Origin: CAVVST01 sp963750995
GTDB taxonomy: Bacteria; Acidobacteriota; Vicinamibacteria; Vicinamibacterales; UBA2999
Length of the DNA stretch: 64,000 nt
NCBI GenBank assembly: GCA_963750995.1
Contig: CAVVST010000001.1
Span: forward strand, 496,001 to 560,000
Direction of reading: 5' to 3'
Shown here piece after piece: positions 26,104 to 35,013 of this stretch (positions are counted from its first letter, which is position 1; the number at the start of each line of letters is the position of its first letter). Position numbers and translations under genes: made by a program. A model generated the notes under the pieces. That model was not told the DNA's origin, made no database searches, and was given only the letters and a program-made list of their open reading frames with translations.

Positions 26104-27090
26104 GTGCCTCGTCATTCACTCAAGCCTGCGATCAAGCGCGGCGCGCTGCTGGCCGCCGCCAACTGGCCGGTGACGCTGATCCAGGCGTCGGCCGATTCGC
26201 TCTTCAAACTGCTGCTCGCGGCGCCGGTCATCGGCGGAATCTTCCTGGTCGCCTTGTCCATCGGCAGCGAGCCGTCGGCGCTCATCTCGCTCGAGTGGCG
26301 ACAGATGGCCGCCACGATCGCCGCGTCGCTGATAGCGCGCCCGGTGGTGCTGACGTCGGTGTTTCTCGCCGTCGCGGTGGTCGCGTTCGGAGGATCGCTC
26401 TTCATTTTTCTCGTGAAGGCGGGCACGGTCGCGACGCTGGTGCAAAGCGACCGGGAGGCCGCGGCGATCGAAGAGCCGCCGCTGCGGCTGAGCGAGGTCG
26501 CGCGCGCGTCGCGCTTCTCCGTGGATGGATACATTGAGTCCGCCCGCGCCCTGTTTCCGCGTTTCGCGCGGCTCGGGTTCATGCTGATGGGCGTCTACGT
26601 CCTGTCGGGACTCGCCTTCCTCGTCCTTGTCGTCCGTCGCGACCCCGGCGAAGGATGGAGCCTCACCGCGCTGCTGACCCTCGCCTTCGTTCTGTGGATC
26701 ACGGTCGTCAACCTGGTGTACCTGCTGGTGCAGATCGTCGTGGCCGCCGACAACTGCAGCGTGGCGACAGCCGGCCGGCGCGTGGCGGTGTTCCTCCGAC
26801 GCAAGCGGGGCGACGTCGGACGCGTATTCCTGCTGGTGCTGGCGCTGATCCTCGGCGCGACCGGCGCCTCGCTCCTGGCGACCGCTGCACTCAGCCTGGT
26901 TGCGTTCGTGCCGTTCCTGGGGCTGGCGGCCTTGCCGCTCCAGTTGCTGGCCTGGCTGCTCCGCGGCCTGGTCTTCCAGTACCTGGGCCTCACGTCGGTT
27001 GGCGCATACCTGCGGTTGTACCGGGCTTCCCCGACGCGAACCGTCCTCCATGACGAGCTACGACGAGTTCCTCTCGCCAACGGGGCGTGA
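26104..27090 (+). CDS. Multi-spanning membrane protein of unknown function
   Basis: 328 residues from a GTG start, divergent from the large kinase gene. Six or more hydrophobic segments are visible (about 36-55, 75-115, 155-180, 195-225, 240-275, 280-300) with a charged loop AAAIEEPPLRLSEVARASRF between the second and third. I recognise no named family or catalytic motif. Its 3' end overlaps the start of the aminotransferase gene by 41 bases. A stabilising or transport role is possible but not supported. Confidence 0.75.
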   Translation: MPRHSLKPAIKRGALLAAANWPVTLIQASADSLFKLLLAAPVIGGIFLVALSIGSEPSALISLEWRQMAATIAASLIARPVVLTSVFLAVAVVAFGGSLFIFLVKAGTVATLVQSDREAAAIEEPPLRLSEVARASRFSVDGYIESARALFPRFARLGFMLMGVYVLSGLAFLVLVVRRDPGEGWSLTALLTLAFVLWITVVNLVYLLVQIVVAADNCSVATAGRRVAVFLRRKRGDVGRVFLLVLALILGATGASLLATAALSLVAFVPFLGLAALPLQLLAWLLRGLVFQYLGLTSVGAYLRLYRASPTRTVLHDELRRVPLANGA

Positions 27091-28280
27091 GCTCCACGAA
27101 TCTGCCATTCGGCGGATGGGCACGGTCATCGCCCGTCAGCCGGACATGGTGTCGTTTGCCGCCGGCTATCCCGATCCGGCGTCGTTTCCTTGGGACGAGC
27201 TGCGCGAGATCGCGCGCGGGCTGCTCTCCGGCTCCGATCCGCAGGTTCTGCAGGTACGGTCCCACCCGGGGCTACGCTCCGCTACTCGAGGCGATCCTGC
27301 CGGTGCTCGCGCAGCGGAAGATCACCGTCACGCCTGAAGAGCTGCTGATCACTTCAGGCTCACAGCAGGGCATCGATCTCATCGGCCGCGTCCTCATCAC
27401 CCCGGGCGACGTCGTACTCGTCGAGTTGCCTGCCTATACGGGTGCGATCTCTGCTTTCAAGAACGCGCAGGCTCGGCTCGCCGGCGTCAGACAGGACGAG
27501 GACGGGATCAATCTCGAGGACCTGGATGAGGTGTGCCTGCGGGAACGCCGCGCCGGGCATCGCGTCAACCTGCTGTATCTCGTCCCGAATTTCCAGAATC
27601 CGGCCGGCCTCCTCCTCGGGCTCGAAAAGCGGCGTCGCCTGGTCGAGTGGGCGGAGCGCCGGAATATGCTGATCGTCGAGGACGATCCCTACGGTGCGCT
27701 GTATTTCGACGACGTGGCGAGTGAGGCGGACACGCGCGCTATCCGCGCGATCGACCCGAACGGGCGGGTGATTTATCTCAGCACCTTCTCCAAGACGCTG
27801 GCGCCAGGCTTTCGCGTCGGCTGGATGGTGGCGCCCGCCGCGCTGACCGATCGTTTCGAGACGGCGAAGCAGACCGTGGACCTGATGACGGGGAGCCTCG
27901 ATCAATGCGTTGTGTACGAATCGCTCCGGCGCGGCGCGCTGGAGCGGCTCGCGCCGTCGCTGCGCGCGCTCTACCGCGGCAAGCGCGACGTCATGGAGCA
28001 GTCGCTGCGAAGAGAGCTGGGCGACCAGCTCCGGTGGCCCGCGCCGAAGGGCGGGTTCTTCCTGTGGGCGACCCTAGCGCCCGGTATGGATGACAACACG
28101 CTGCTCTCGCGAGCGCTCGAGCAGCGGCTGGTATTCGTCGTCGGCAGCGCCTTTTACGTCGACGGCACCGGTCACGACAAGATCCGGCTCTCGTTCTCCG
28201 CGCCGACGGCCGAGCGAATCCAGGAAGGCGCCCGCCGACTTGCCGCCGCCCTGACGCCGACGCACACGAAATCAAAGTAG
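27050..28280 (+). CDS. PLP-dependent aminotransferase (2-aminoadipate/MocR-type class I), one-base frameshift
   Basis: Starts MTSYDEFLSPTGRELHESAIRRMG in one frame. An extra G at 27253/27254 (CAGGTAC) moves the rest into the next frame, QYGPTRGYAPLLEAIL. Repaired, it is about 409 residues. Fold-type I features: SFAAGYPDPASFP, TSGSQQGIDLIGRVL, LVPNFQNPAGLLL, VEDDPYGALYFD, and the PLP lysine in STFSKTLAPGFRVGW. It resembles LysN-type 2-aminoadipate or valine/alanine aminotransferases, without a MocR DNA-binding domain. The insertion has the same local context as the one in the M48 gene. Confidence 0.9.
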
Positions 28281-28326
28281 CTGAGTAAAGGCGTGTGGCC
28301 CCAGATGGCGTATCGCCGACCCTTGT

Positions 28327-28352
28327 GGCGCGAACCTGTTAAGGTTCGCGCC
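28327..28352. terminator. Perfect hairpin between convergent genes
   Basis: GGCGCGAACCT (28327-28337) and its exact complement AGGTTCGCGCC (28342-28352) enclose a GTTA loop. It sits in the 86-base gap between the convergent aminotransferase and propeller genes, so it can stop transcripts from both directions, though no U-tract follows on either side. The core also resembles the GCGGACC/GGTCCGC palindromes scattered in this window. Confidence 0.6.
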
Positions 28353-28366
28353 GTTAGGCTGGGAAG

Positions 28367-29707
28367 CTACGGCAGGCGTTCGCGGGCCAGGGCGCGGCCT
28401 GGCAGGCCGGTGATCGGTAACAGCGGGGTTTCGCGGAACATCAAGCCGGCGGGGCGCAGCGCCTCGACGACGCCTTCGCGGGTAACCGAGACGAGGGAGA
28501 CGCGGAACGGTTTCGGCGCGGGATCGACCAGCGGCGGGCCGACGAGGTCGCCGGCGGCGGCCTGCGTCCCCATCGCCGCGCCAGTCTGTCCGACGAACAC
28601 CGTGATCGCGGGCATCAGGCCTGGCAGCACGACGATGCCGCCGAAGGCGAGCGGCGGAGCAATCGGCCGCGTGCCGGTGGGCTTCTTCCAGCGTTGATTC
28701 CCGTTGCCGCGGTTCACGGCGCGGACGATGTTGTCGAGCGAGGCGAAGTAGACGAGGTCGCCGTCTGCCGCGGCGCCAATCACGTCGCCGCCGTTGCGCC
28801 ATTTCCACTCTGGCCGGCCGCTGTCGGCATCAAACGCGTAGAAAAAATTGTCGGTGGATCCGACGAAGGCGCGATCGCGCGCGACGGCGGGGACGCTGAT
28901 CGTTCCGGTCAGCCGCTGTTCCCAGATCGGCTCGCCAGTCGCCGACGCCAGGGCAACGAGCCGGCTGTCGGCGAGCGCGAAAAACAGTGCCGCCTCGCCG
29001 CCAGGCACCGCGGGATGCGTGGACGCCGCGCCGAGGGATCGCCTCCAGACCAGATGCCCGTCGGAGGCCCGGAAGGCGAGCGCTTCTCCCGGCTCGGCAA
29101 TTGCGATCAGCCACCCGTTGTCCCAGGCGAGTGGTGCGGTAATGGCGCTCTCGACTGGGACCGACCAGCGTTCGGCGCCGTCGAGGGCGCTCAGCGCATG
29201 GATGCGCCCAGGCTGCACGACGTACAGCGATCCATCGGCAGCCAGAATCGGCGACGTCGTCTCGATCGGGCGACTCCACTCGAGCGTCCCGGTCTCGCGA
29301 TTGAGCGCGACGAGAAGGTTCGACCGCACTGGCACGTAGACACGCTGATCGTCGAGCGCGCCTGGCGCCGATGGCGCCGCGGGCAGTGTGACCGTCCACG
29401 CGAGTTCGGTGGCGACCAGCGGCAAGGGCGTTGGTTTGGCGTCGCGCCACGCGCGCGCGATTGCGTCGCGCCGTCGCGTGCTACTGATTTCGGTGCTGGT
29501 CTCAGCACTCGTCCCGGCGTTGGTGCTCGTGCCGTCGACAGGTTGCTGCGCTTGAGGGCAGACGACCCAGGCGAGGACGAGCGCAGCCGATAGCAGTGCG
29601 ATAGGAACGCCCTTCGACTTGCGCTCAGGGCGGCCTGAGCGTAGTCGAAGGCCGCAATATCTCGTGGTCCGCGCAACCAACACCACGATATAATACGCGT
29701 CGTTCAC
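28367..29707 (-). CDS. PQQ-like beta-propeller repeat protein (BamB-like)
   Basis: Up to 446 residues. A hydrophobic export segment (IALLSAALVLAWVVCPQAQQ) starts at about residue 35. The body has seven or more tryptophan-docking blades typical of PQQ/BamB propellers (LVALNRETGTLEWSRPI, LYVVQPGRIHALSALDGAERWSV, NFFYAFDADSGRPEWKWRNGGDV, NIVRAVNRGNGNQRWKKP). The first about 33 residues are translated from a palindromic repeat and a -10-like TATAAT, so the true start is uncertain. Probably a periplasmic or outer-membrane-attached scaffold; no PQQ-dehydrogenase partner is nearby. Confidence 0.8.
   Translation of the reverse strand: MNDAYYIVVLVARTTRYCGLRLRSGRPERKSKGVPIALLSAALVLAWVVCPQAQQPVDGTSTNAGTSAETSTEISSTRRRDAIARAWRDAKPTPLPLVATELAWTVTLPAAPSAPGALDDQRVYVPVRSNLLVALNRETGTLEWSRPIETTSPILAADGSLYVVQPGRIHALSALDGAERWSVPVESAITAPLAWDNGWLIAIAEPGEALAFRASDGHLVWRRSLGAASTHPAVPGGEAALFFALADSRLVALASATGEPIWEQRLTGTISVPAVARDRAFVGSTDNFFYAFDADSGRPEWKWRNGGDVIGAAADGDLVYFASLDNIVRAVNRGNGNQRWKKPTGTRPIAPPLAFGGIVVLPGLMPAITVFVGQTGAAMGTQAAAGDLVGPPLVDPAPKPFRVSLVSVTREGVVEALRPAGLMFRETPLLPITGLPGRALARERLP
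29609..29652. repeat. Palindromic repeat (CTTCGACT...CTGAGCG type), copy 1
   Basis: CCCTTCGACTTGCGCTCAGG followed by GCG and then GCCTGAGCGTAGTCGAAGG forms a nearly perfect palindrome with about 19-base arms. It overlaps the annotated N-terminus of the propeller gene. A second, more degenerate copy lies 70 bases away at 29723-29760. Palindromes of this wording are common in many environmental bacterial genomes. Confidence 0.8.
29689..29694 (+). promoter_or_regulatory. -10 element for guaA
   Basis: A perfect TATAAT is followed by an expected transcription start near 29701, about 45 bases before the first guaA start. A weak TGGTCC lies 18 bases upstream. It sits between the two palindrome copies and inside the first codons assigned to the divergent propeller gene, another reason to doubt that gene's start. 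Confidence 0.5.
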
Positions 29708-29722
29708 GCTTCTGCGTTCTCG

Positions 29723-29760
29723 GCCCTCGACAGGCTCAGGCCGCCGTGAGCAAAGTCGAA
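29723..29760. repeat. Palindromic repeat (CTCGACAGGCTCAGG...AAGTCGAA type), copy 2
   Basis: CCCTCGACAGGCTCAGGC and CCGTGAGCAAAGTCGAAAC are imperfect inverse copies and related to the repeat at 29609-29652. The first GTG assigned to guaA (29746) lies inside the right arm, so the first codons of that reading may come from the repeat. Confidence 0.7.
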
Positions 29761-31338
29761 ACAGCGACTGCTCGGTTCAGGTTCGGCGTGCCCCATCAAA
29801 CCATTCTCGTTTTGGATTTCGGCTCGCAGTACACCCAGCTCATCGCTCGTCGTCTGCGCGAGCTGTCGGTGTACTCCGAGGTCGTGCCGTTCAACACGCC
29901 CATAGAGACACTGCGCGCGAAGGACCCGGCCGGGATCATTCTCTCTGGCGGGCCAAAGAGCGTCTCCGAGGAGGGGGCACCCAAGTGCGCGCCTGGCGTC
30001 TTCGAATTCGGCGCGCCTGTGCTCGGCATCTGCTACGGCATGCAGCTCATGACCGACATGCTCGGCGGTGAGGTGCGGCGGTCGGGCCACCGCGAATTCG
30101 GTCACGCGCAGGTGCACGTCAACCGCAACGGGGGACCTGGACCCCGGCTGTTCTCGTCGATCCCTCCGGAGCTGCGGGTCTGGGCCAGTCATGGCGACGA
30201 CGTCGCCGCGGTACCCCCGGGCTTTTCGGTCGCGGCGACCAGCAACACGGCGCCGATCGCCGCCATGGAATCGCCGGACCGTTCGCTGTACGCGCTGCTG
30301 TTTCACCCCGAGGTCGCCCACACCGACCATGGCTCCGACATCCTGAAGAACTTTGCCTACAACGTCTGCGGGTGCGCGGGCGACTGGACGACGGCCGCGT
30401 TCATCGAGGAGGCGACCGAGCGCATCCGGAAGCAGGTGGGCAGGGGGAAAGTGGTGTGCGGTCTCTCGGGCGGTGTCGATTCAACCGTGGCGGCGCTTCT
30501 TATTCATCGCGCCATCGGCGATCGCCTGACGTGCATCTTCGTGGACAACGGTCTGCTGCGCTACGAAGAGGCCAGCCAGATCCGGACCCGGTTCGCCGAC
30601 AAGATGCAACTGCCGCTCGACTTCGTCGACGCGTCGGACCTCTTCCTCGAGCGGCTCGCCGGCGTGACCGATCCTGAACAGAAGCGGAAGATCATCGGCG
30701 GCACGTTCATCGACGTGTTCGAAACGCGCGCGAACGAGCTGGGCGGTTTCGATTTCCTGGGGCAGGGGACGCTCTACCCGGACGTGATCGAATCGGCGTC
30801 GGTGCTCGGACCGGCGGTGGTCATCAAGAGCCACCACAATGTCGGCGGTCTGCCCGAGCGAATGCATTTCAAGCTGGTCGAACCGCTGCGCGACCTGTTC
30901 AAGGACGAAGTGCGGCGGGTGGGCCGCGACCTTGGCCTGGATCGCGAGTTCGTGGTGAGGCAGCCGTTTCCCGGGCCCGGACTCGCCGTGCGCATCCTCG
31001 GCGAGATCACCCGCCAGCGTCTCGACCTGTTGCGCCTGGCTGACAAGATTGTCGCGGAAGAGATCCGCAAAGCCGCGTGGTACGAGCGGCTGTGGCAAAG
31101 CTTCGCCGTACTCCTGCCCGTGCAGAGCGTGGGCGTGATGGGGGACGCGCGCACCTACGAGTACACCGTGGCCATTCGCGCCGTCGAGAGCCTCGACGGC
31201 ATGACCGCCGACTGGGCGCGGCTGCCGCACGAACTGCTCGCGGCGATTTCTTCCCGCATCGTCAATGAAGTCCGCGGCATCAACCGCGTGGTGTACGACA
31301 TTTCATCGAAGCCGCCATCAACGATCGAGTGGGAATAG
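29746..31338 (+). CDS. guaA: GMP synthase (glutamine-hydrolysing)
   Basis: 530 residues with GATase (1-205) and ATP-pyrophosphatase/dimerisation domains. Landmarks: LVLDFGSQYTQLIARRLREL, ILSGGPKSV, catalytic cysteine in GICYGMQL, FHPEVAHTDHG, the PP-loop VVCGLSGGVDSTVAALL, and the C-terminal IKSHHNVGGLPERM, PFPGPGLAVRILGE and RGINRVVYDISSKPP. It converts XMP to GMP. The called GTG lies in a repeat; a GTG at 29788 gives an N-terminus closer to other GuaA proteins. Confidence 0.97.
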   Translation: MSKVETATARFRFGVPHQTILVLDFGSQYTQLIARRLRELSVYSEVVPFNTPIETLRAKDPAGIILSGGPKSVSEEGAPKCAPGVFEFGAPVLGICYGMQLMTDMLGGEVRRSGHREFGHAQVHVNRNGGPGPRLFSSIPPELRVWASHGDDVAAVPPGFSVAATSNTAPIAAMESPDRSLYALLFHPEVAHTDHGSDILKNFAYNVCGCAGDWTTAAFIEEATERIRKQVGRGKVVCGLSGGVDSTVAALLIHRAIGDRLTCIFVDNGLLRYEEASQIRTRFADKMQLPLDFVDASDLFLERLAGVTDPEQKRKIIGGTFIDVFETRANELGGFDFLGQGTLYPDVIESASVLGPAVVIKSHHNVGGLPERMHFKLVEPLRDLFKDEVRRVGRDLGLDREFVVRQPFPGPGLAVRILGEITRQRLDLLRLADKIVAEEIRKAAWYERLWQSFAVLLPVQSVGVMGDARTYEYTVAIRAVESLDGMTADWARLPHELLAAISSRIVNEVRGINRVVYDISSKPPSTIEWE

Positions 31339-31339
31339 C

Positions 31340-34300
31340 GTGAACGACTTCGTTCATCTCCACCTCCACACCGAGTTCTCGCTGCTGGACGGCGCGTGCC
31401 GCATCGACGAACTGCTGGACGAAGCGGTCAAGCTGAAGATGCCGGCGCTCGCCGTCACGGAGCACGGCAACATGTTCTCGTCGGTCGTGTTTCACGACCA
31501 CGCCCGCGATCGGGGTCTCAAACCGATCCTCGGCTGCGAGGTCTACGTCGCGTCGGGCAGCCGGTTCGACAAAACCGGGCCCCAGAGTGAAACCAATCAT
31601 CTCGTCCTGCTGGCGGAGACGAACCAGGGCTACAAGAACCTGATCAAGCTCGTCTCGGCGGGATATACCGAGGGCTTCTACTACCGTCCGCGCATCGACA
31701 AGGATCTGCTGGCTCAGCATGCGCAGGGGCTGATTGCCCTCAGCAGCTGCCTCAAGGGCGAGGTCGCCAGCGCGCTGAAAGTGGAGCAGGCGCGTCCGGC
31801 GCTCGAGGCGGCGGCCCGGCTGCGGGACATCCTCGGCGCCGGCAATTTCTTCCTCGAGATGCAGTACCAGGGGATCGAGGAGCAACTGACCGTCAATCGC
31901 GGGATCCTGCCGCTCGCCCGCGAACTGAATCTCCCGATCGTCGCCACCAATGACGTCCACTACCTGCGTCAGGGCGACGCCTCGCCGCACGACGTCCTGC
32001 TGTGCATCGGCACCGGGAAAACCGTCAACGACGCGCAGCGCCTGCGGTATCACGGCGATCAGTTCTTCCTGAAGACCCCCGAGCAGATGGCCGCGGTGTT
32101 CGGCGACCATCCCGAGGCGCTCCGCAACACGCTGCTGATCGCCGAGCGCTGCAACGTCACGATTCCCAAGGGACAGAACCACCTGCCGTCGTTCGGCGTG
32201 CCCGACGGTTTCACCCTCGATCAGTACTTCGACCACGTCGTGCGCGAGGGCTTCGCGCAGCGCATGGCACGCCTCCGGCAGTTGGCCGATACCGGACGGC
32301 TCCGCCACACGGTCGATGAGTACGCGGCGCGGCTCGAATACGAGCTGGCAATGATCAAGGAGATGGGGTTTGTCGGCTACTTCCTCATCGTCTGGGATTT
32401 CATCCGCTATGCGCGGGAGGAAGGCATTCCCGTCGGTCCGGGTCGTGGCTCGGCGGCCGGATCGCTCGTCGCCTGGGCAATGCGCATCACCGACGTCGAT
32501 CCGCTCGACTTCGACCTGATTTTCGAGCGCTTCCTCAACCCGGAGCGCGTGTCGCTGCCGGATATCGACGTGGACTTCTGCGAGCGCCGCCGCGGCGAAG
32601 TCATCGACTACGTCACGCGGAAGTACGGCCGCGAGAACGTCGCGCAGATCATCACCTTCGGGACGATGAAGGCGAAGGCGGTGGTGCGCGACGTGGGGCG
32701 GGCGCTCGACATGCCCTACGCCGACGTCGACCGGATCGCCAAGCAGATTCCGCCGGCGCTCGACATGACGCTCGACAAGGCGCTGAACGAGAATCCGCTG
32801 CTGAAGGACATGGCGGCGAAGGACCCGAAGGTCAAGGAGGTGGTCGACATCGGCCGCCGCCTCGAGGGTATGTCGCGCCACGCCTCGGTTCACGCCGCCG
32901 GCGTGGTAATCGCGCCTGGGCCGATCACCGACTACGCGCCGCTCTACAAGGGGGCGCGCGACGAAATCACGACCCAGTGGAACATGAAGGAGGTCGATCG
33001 GGTCGGCCTCCTGAAGATGGACTTCCTCGGTCTCAGCACGCTGACGCTGATCCGCGACGCGCTGACCGAGATCAAGCGGACCGAGGGGATCGACATCGAT
33101 ATCGATGTCATCCCGCTGGACGACGCCAGGACCTACCGGCTGTTCTCCGACGGCCAGACGTTCGGCATTTTCCAGTTTGAAAGCTCGGGGATGCGCGAGC
33201 TGCTCCGCAAGGCCCGCCCCGAACGCCTCGACGACCTGATCGCCCTCAACGCACTCTACCGTCCCGGCCCGCTGAAGTCGGGCATGGTGGATGACTACGT
33301 CGCGCGAAAGCAGGGAAAAACCGAGATCAAGTACGAGTTGCCGCAGCTCGAGCCGATCCTCTCAGACACCTACGGCGTGATCGCCTACCAGGAACAGGTG
33401 ATGCGTATTGCGCAGGCACTGGCCGGCTTCACGATGGGTCAGGCCGACGTGCTGCGCAAGGCGATGGGCAAGAAAGACCCCAAGGTCATGGCGATGCAGC
33501 GCGATCAGTTCATGACCGGCGCCAGGGCGCAGGGGATCAGCGAGAAGAAGGCCGGCAAGATCTTCGAGCTGATGGAGTACTTCGCCGGCTACGGGTTCAA
33601 CAAATCCCATTCGACGGCGTACGCACTGCTGGCGTACCAGACCGCGTACCTCAAAGCCAATTACCCCTGGCACTTTGCCGCCGCGCTTCTGACAATCGAA
33701 GCCCAGAACACCGACAAGCTCGCGGTCTATTTGAACGAGGGACGCGAGCGCGGCATCCCGATGCTGCCCCCCAGCATCAACGAGAGCGCGCTGAATTTCA
33801 CGGTGGAGCCGGGCAGGGGCGTGCGGTTCGGGCTGACCGCCATCAAAGGCCTGGGGGAGGGGGCGGTCAACACGATCATCGCGGCGCGGGCGCAATTCGG
33901 GGGGCGCATCCCGGCGCTGCACGCGCTGTGCGAAACGATCGACCTTCGCATCGCGAACAAGCGCGTGTTCGAAGCGCTGGTGAAGTCGGGCGCGTGCGAT
34001 TCGTTGGTGGGCGGACCTGAATCGTTGGCAGGCGGACCTGAAGGTCCGCCTCTACATCAGTCGAAAATAGAGGCCGACCTTCGGGTCGGCCTGAAGCGAG
34101 AATTTCGCGCGCGGCTTTTCACGGCGATCGACGCCGCGTGCGAGCATGGCGCGCGCACGCAGCGGGACAAGGATCTGGGACAGACGCAGTTGTTCGGCGG
34201 CGACGAGCCAGGCACGTCCGCGTCCGGGGCCGCGTCGCTCCCGATGGCGGCCGCCTGGACCGAGATCGAACAGCTGCAGCACGAGAAGGACGCGCTCGGG

Positions 34301-34993
34301 CTGTACTGGTCGGGTCATCCGGTGGATCGCTACGCCGAGGCGCTTCGCGAGTATGGCGCGAAGACCACCGGGGACCTGAACATCAGAAAAGCCGTCGGCG
34401 AAGACGAGGTGGGCGCGGTGGCGCCACAGGTCAATGAGTCAGCCAACGGGAATGGACACGGCAACGGGAATGGGAACGGACACCGCACCGTCGAAGAGAT
34501 CTCGATCGGCGGCATCGTCGCCGGCCTGAGACCGCTCAAGACGCGCAAGGGCGATCGGATGTGTGTGATCACCCTGGACGATGCGCAGGGCAGCGTCGAG
34601 GTCGTGGTCTTCCCCGAAGCCTTCAAGCAGTACGGACATCTGGCCGAGGAAGGCCAGATGGTGCTCGTGAAAGGAAAGCTCGAGCGCGACGACGAGTCGG
34701 CACGCCTGCTCGCATCGGAGATTGCGCCACTCGGGATCGTGACCGAACGGCTGGCCTCGTCGGTGGCCATTACGCTGTCAACACCCCAGCACGGCCGCGA
34801 GACGTTCGTCCAGCTGTGGGACGTGCTGATGCGCCACAAAGGGGACCGGCGGGTGGCGATCGAGCTGCGCGACCCCGATCGCCACCTGCGGGTCAAGCTC
34901 GACGTCAACGCCCAGATCCGCGTCCGCCCCTCGGAACGCCTGGTGTCGGAGGTCGAAAAGATCTGCGGCACCGGCTCGGTCAGCCTCAGGTAA
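31340..34993 (+). CDS. dnaE: DNA polymerase III alpha subunit with in-frame palindrome cassette
   Basis: 1217 residues from a GTG one base after the guaA stop. The PHP domain (HLHTEFSLLDG), polymerase core (GPGRGSAAGSLVAW, PDIDVDFCERRR with catalytic aspartates, the fingers), helix-hairpin-helix and OB fold (ISIGGIVAGLRPLKTRKGDR) are in order. Between SGACDSL and the QTQLFGG linker, at about residues 888-925, lies an unusual in-frame insertion made of duplicated and hairpin repeats (34001-34092). A low-complexity GNGHGNGNGNGH linker follows at about 1032-1045. The insertion is in a surface linker, so the enzyme is probably functional. Confidence 0.97.
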   Translation: MNDFVHLHLHTEFSLLDGACRIDELLDEAVKLKMPALAVTEHGNMFSSVVFHDHARDRGLKPILGCEVYVASGSRFDKTGPQSETNHLVLLAETNQGYKNLIKLVSAGYTEGFYYRPRIDKDLLAQHAQGLIALSSCLKGEVASALKVEQARPALEAAARLRDILGAGNFFLEMQYQGIEEQLTVNRGILPLARELNLPIVATNDVHYLRQGDASPHDVLLCIGTGKTVNDAQRLRYHGDQFFLKTPEQMAAVFGDHPEALRNTLLIAERCNVTIPKGQNHLPSFGVPDGFTLDQYFDHVVREGFAQRMARLRQLADTGRLRHTVDEYAARLEYELAMIKEMGFVGYFLIVWDFIRYAREEGIPVGPGRGSAAGSLVAWAMRITDVDPLDFDLIFERFLNPERVSLPDIDVDFCERRRGEVIDYVTRKYGRENVAQIITFGTMKAKAVVRDVGRALDMPYADVDRIAKQIPPALDMTLDKALNENPLLKDMAAKDPKVKEVVDIGRRLEGMSRHASVHAAGVVIAPGPITDYAPLYKGARDEITTQWNMKEVDRVGLLKMDFLGLSTLTLIRDALTEIKRTEGIDIDIDVIPLDDARTYRLFSDGQTFGIFQFESSGMRELLRKARPERLDDLIALNALYRPGPLKSGMVDDYVARKQGKTEIKYELPQLEPILSDTYGVIAYQEQVMRIAQALAGFTMGQADVLRKAMGKKDPKVMAMQRDQFMTGARAQGISEKKAGKIFELMEYFAGYGFNKSHSTAYALLAYQTAYLKANYPWHFAAALLTIEAQNTDKLAVYLNEGRERGIPMLPPSINESALNFTVEPGRGVRFGLTAIKGLGEGAVNTIIAARAQFGGRIPALHALCETIDLRIANKRVFEALVKSGACDSLVGGPESLAGGPEGPPLHQSKIEADLRVGLKREFRARLFTAIDAACEHGARTQRDKDLGQTQLFGGDEPGTSASGAASLPMAAAWTEIEQLQHEKDALGLYWSGHPVDRYAEALREYGAKTTGDLNIRKAVGEDEVGAVAPQVNESANGNGHGNGNGNGHRTVEEISIGGIVAGLRPLKTRKGDRMCVITLDDAQGSVEVVVFPEAFKQYGHLAEEGQMVLVKGKLERDDESARLLASEIAPLGIVTERLASSVAITLSTPQHGRETFVQLWDVLMRHKGDRRVAIELRDPDRHLRVKLDVNAQIRVRPSERLVSEVEKICGTGSVSLR
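34001..34092. repeat. Palindrome cassette inserted in frame in dnaE
   Basis: Two direct copies of TCGTTGG(TG/CA)GGCGGACCTGA (34001-34020 and 34023-34042) are followed by two hairpins: AGGCGGACCT/AGGTCCGCCT with perfect 10-base arms (34030-34051), and AGGCCGACC/GGTCGGCCT with 9-base arms closing a TTCG loop (34071-34092). The cassette contains no stop in the dnaE frame and adds about 30-35 residues that related alpha subunits lack. Confidence 0.85.
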
Positions 34994-35013
34994 CGTTGTG
35001 ACCTGCCCTGTCC

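Noticed and set aside
31280..32893. 537-codon open frame opposite dnaE
   Set aside because: Antisense shadow of a conserved gene, without any recognisable domain.
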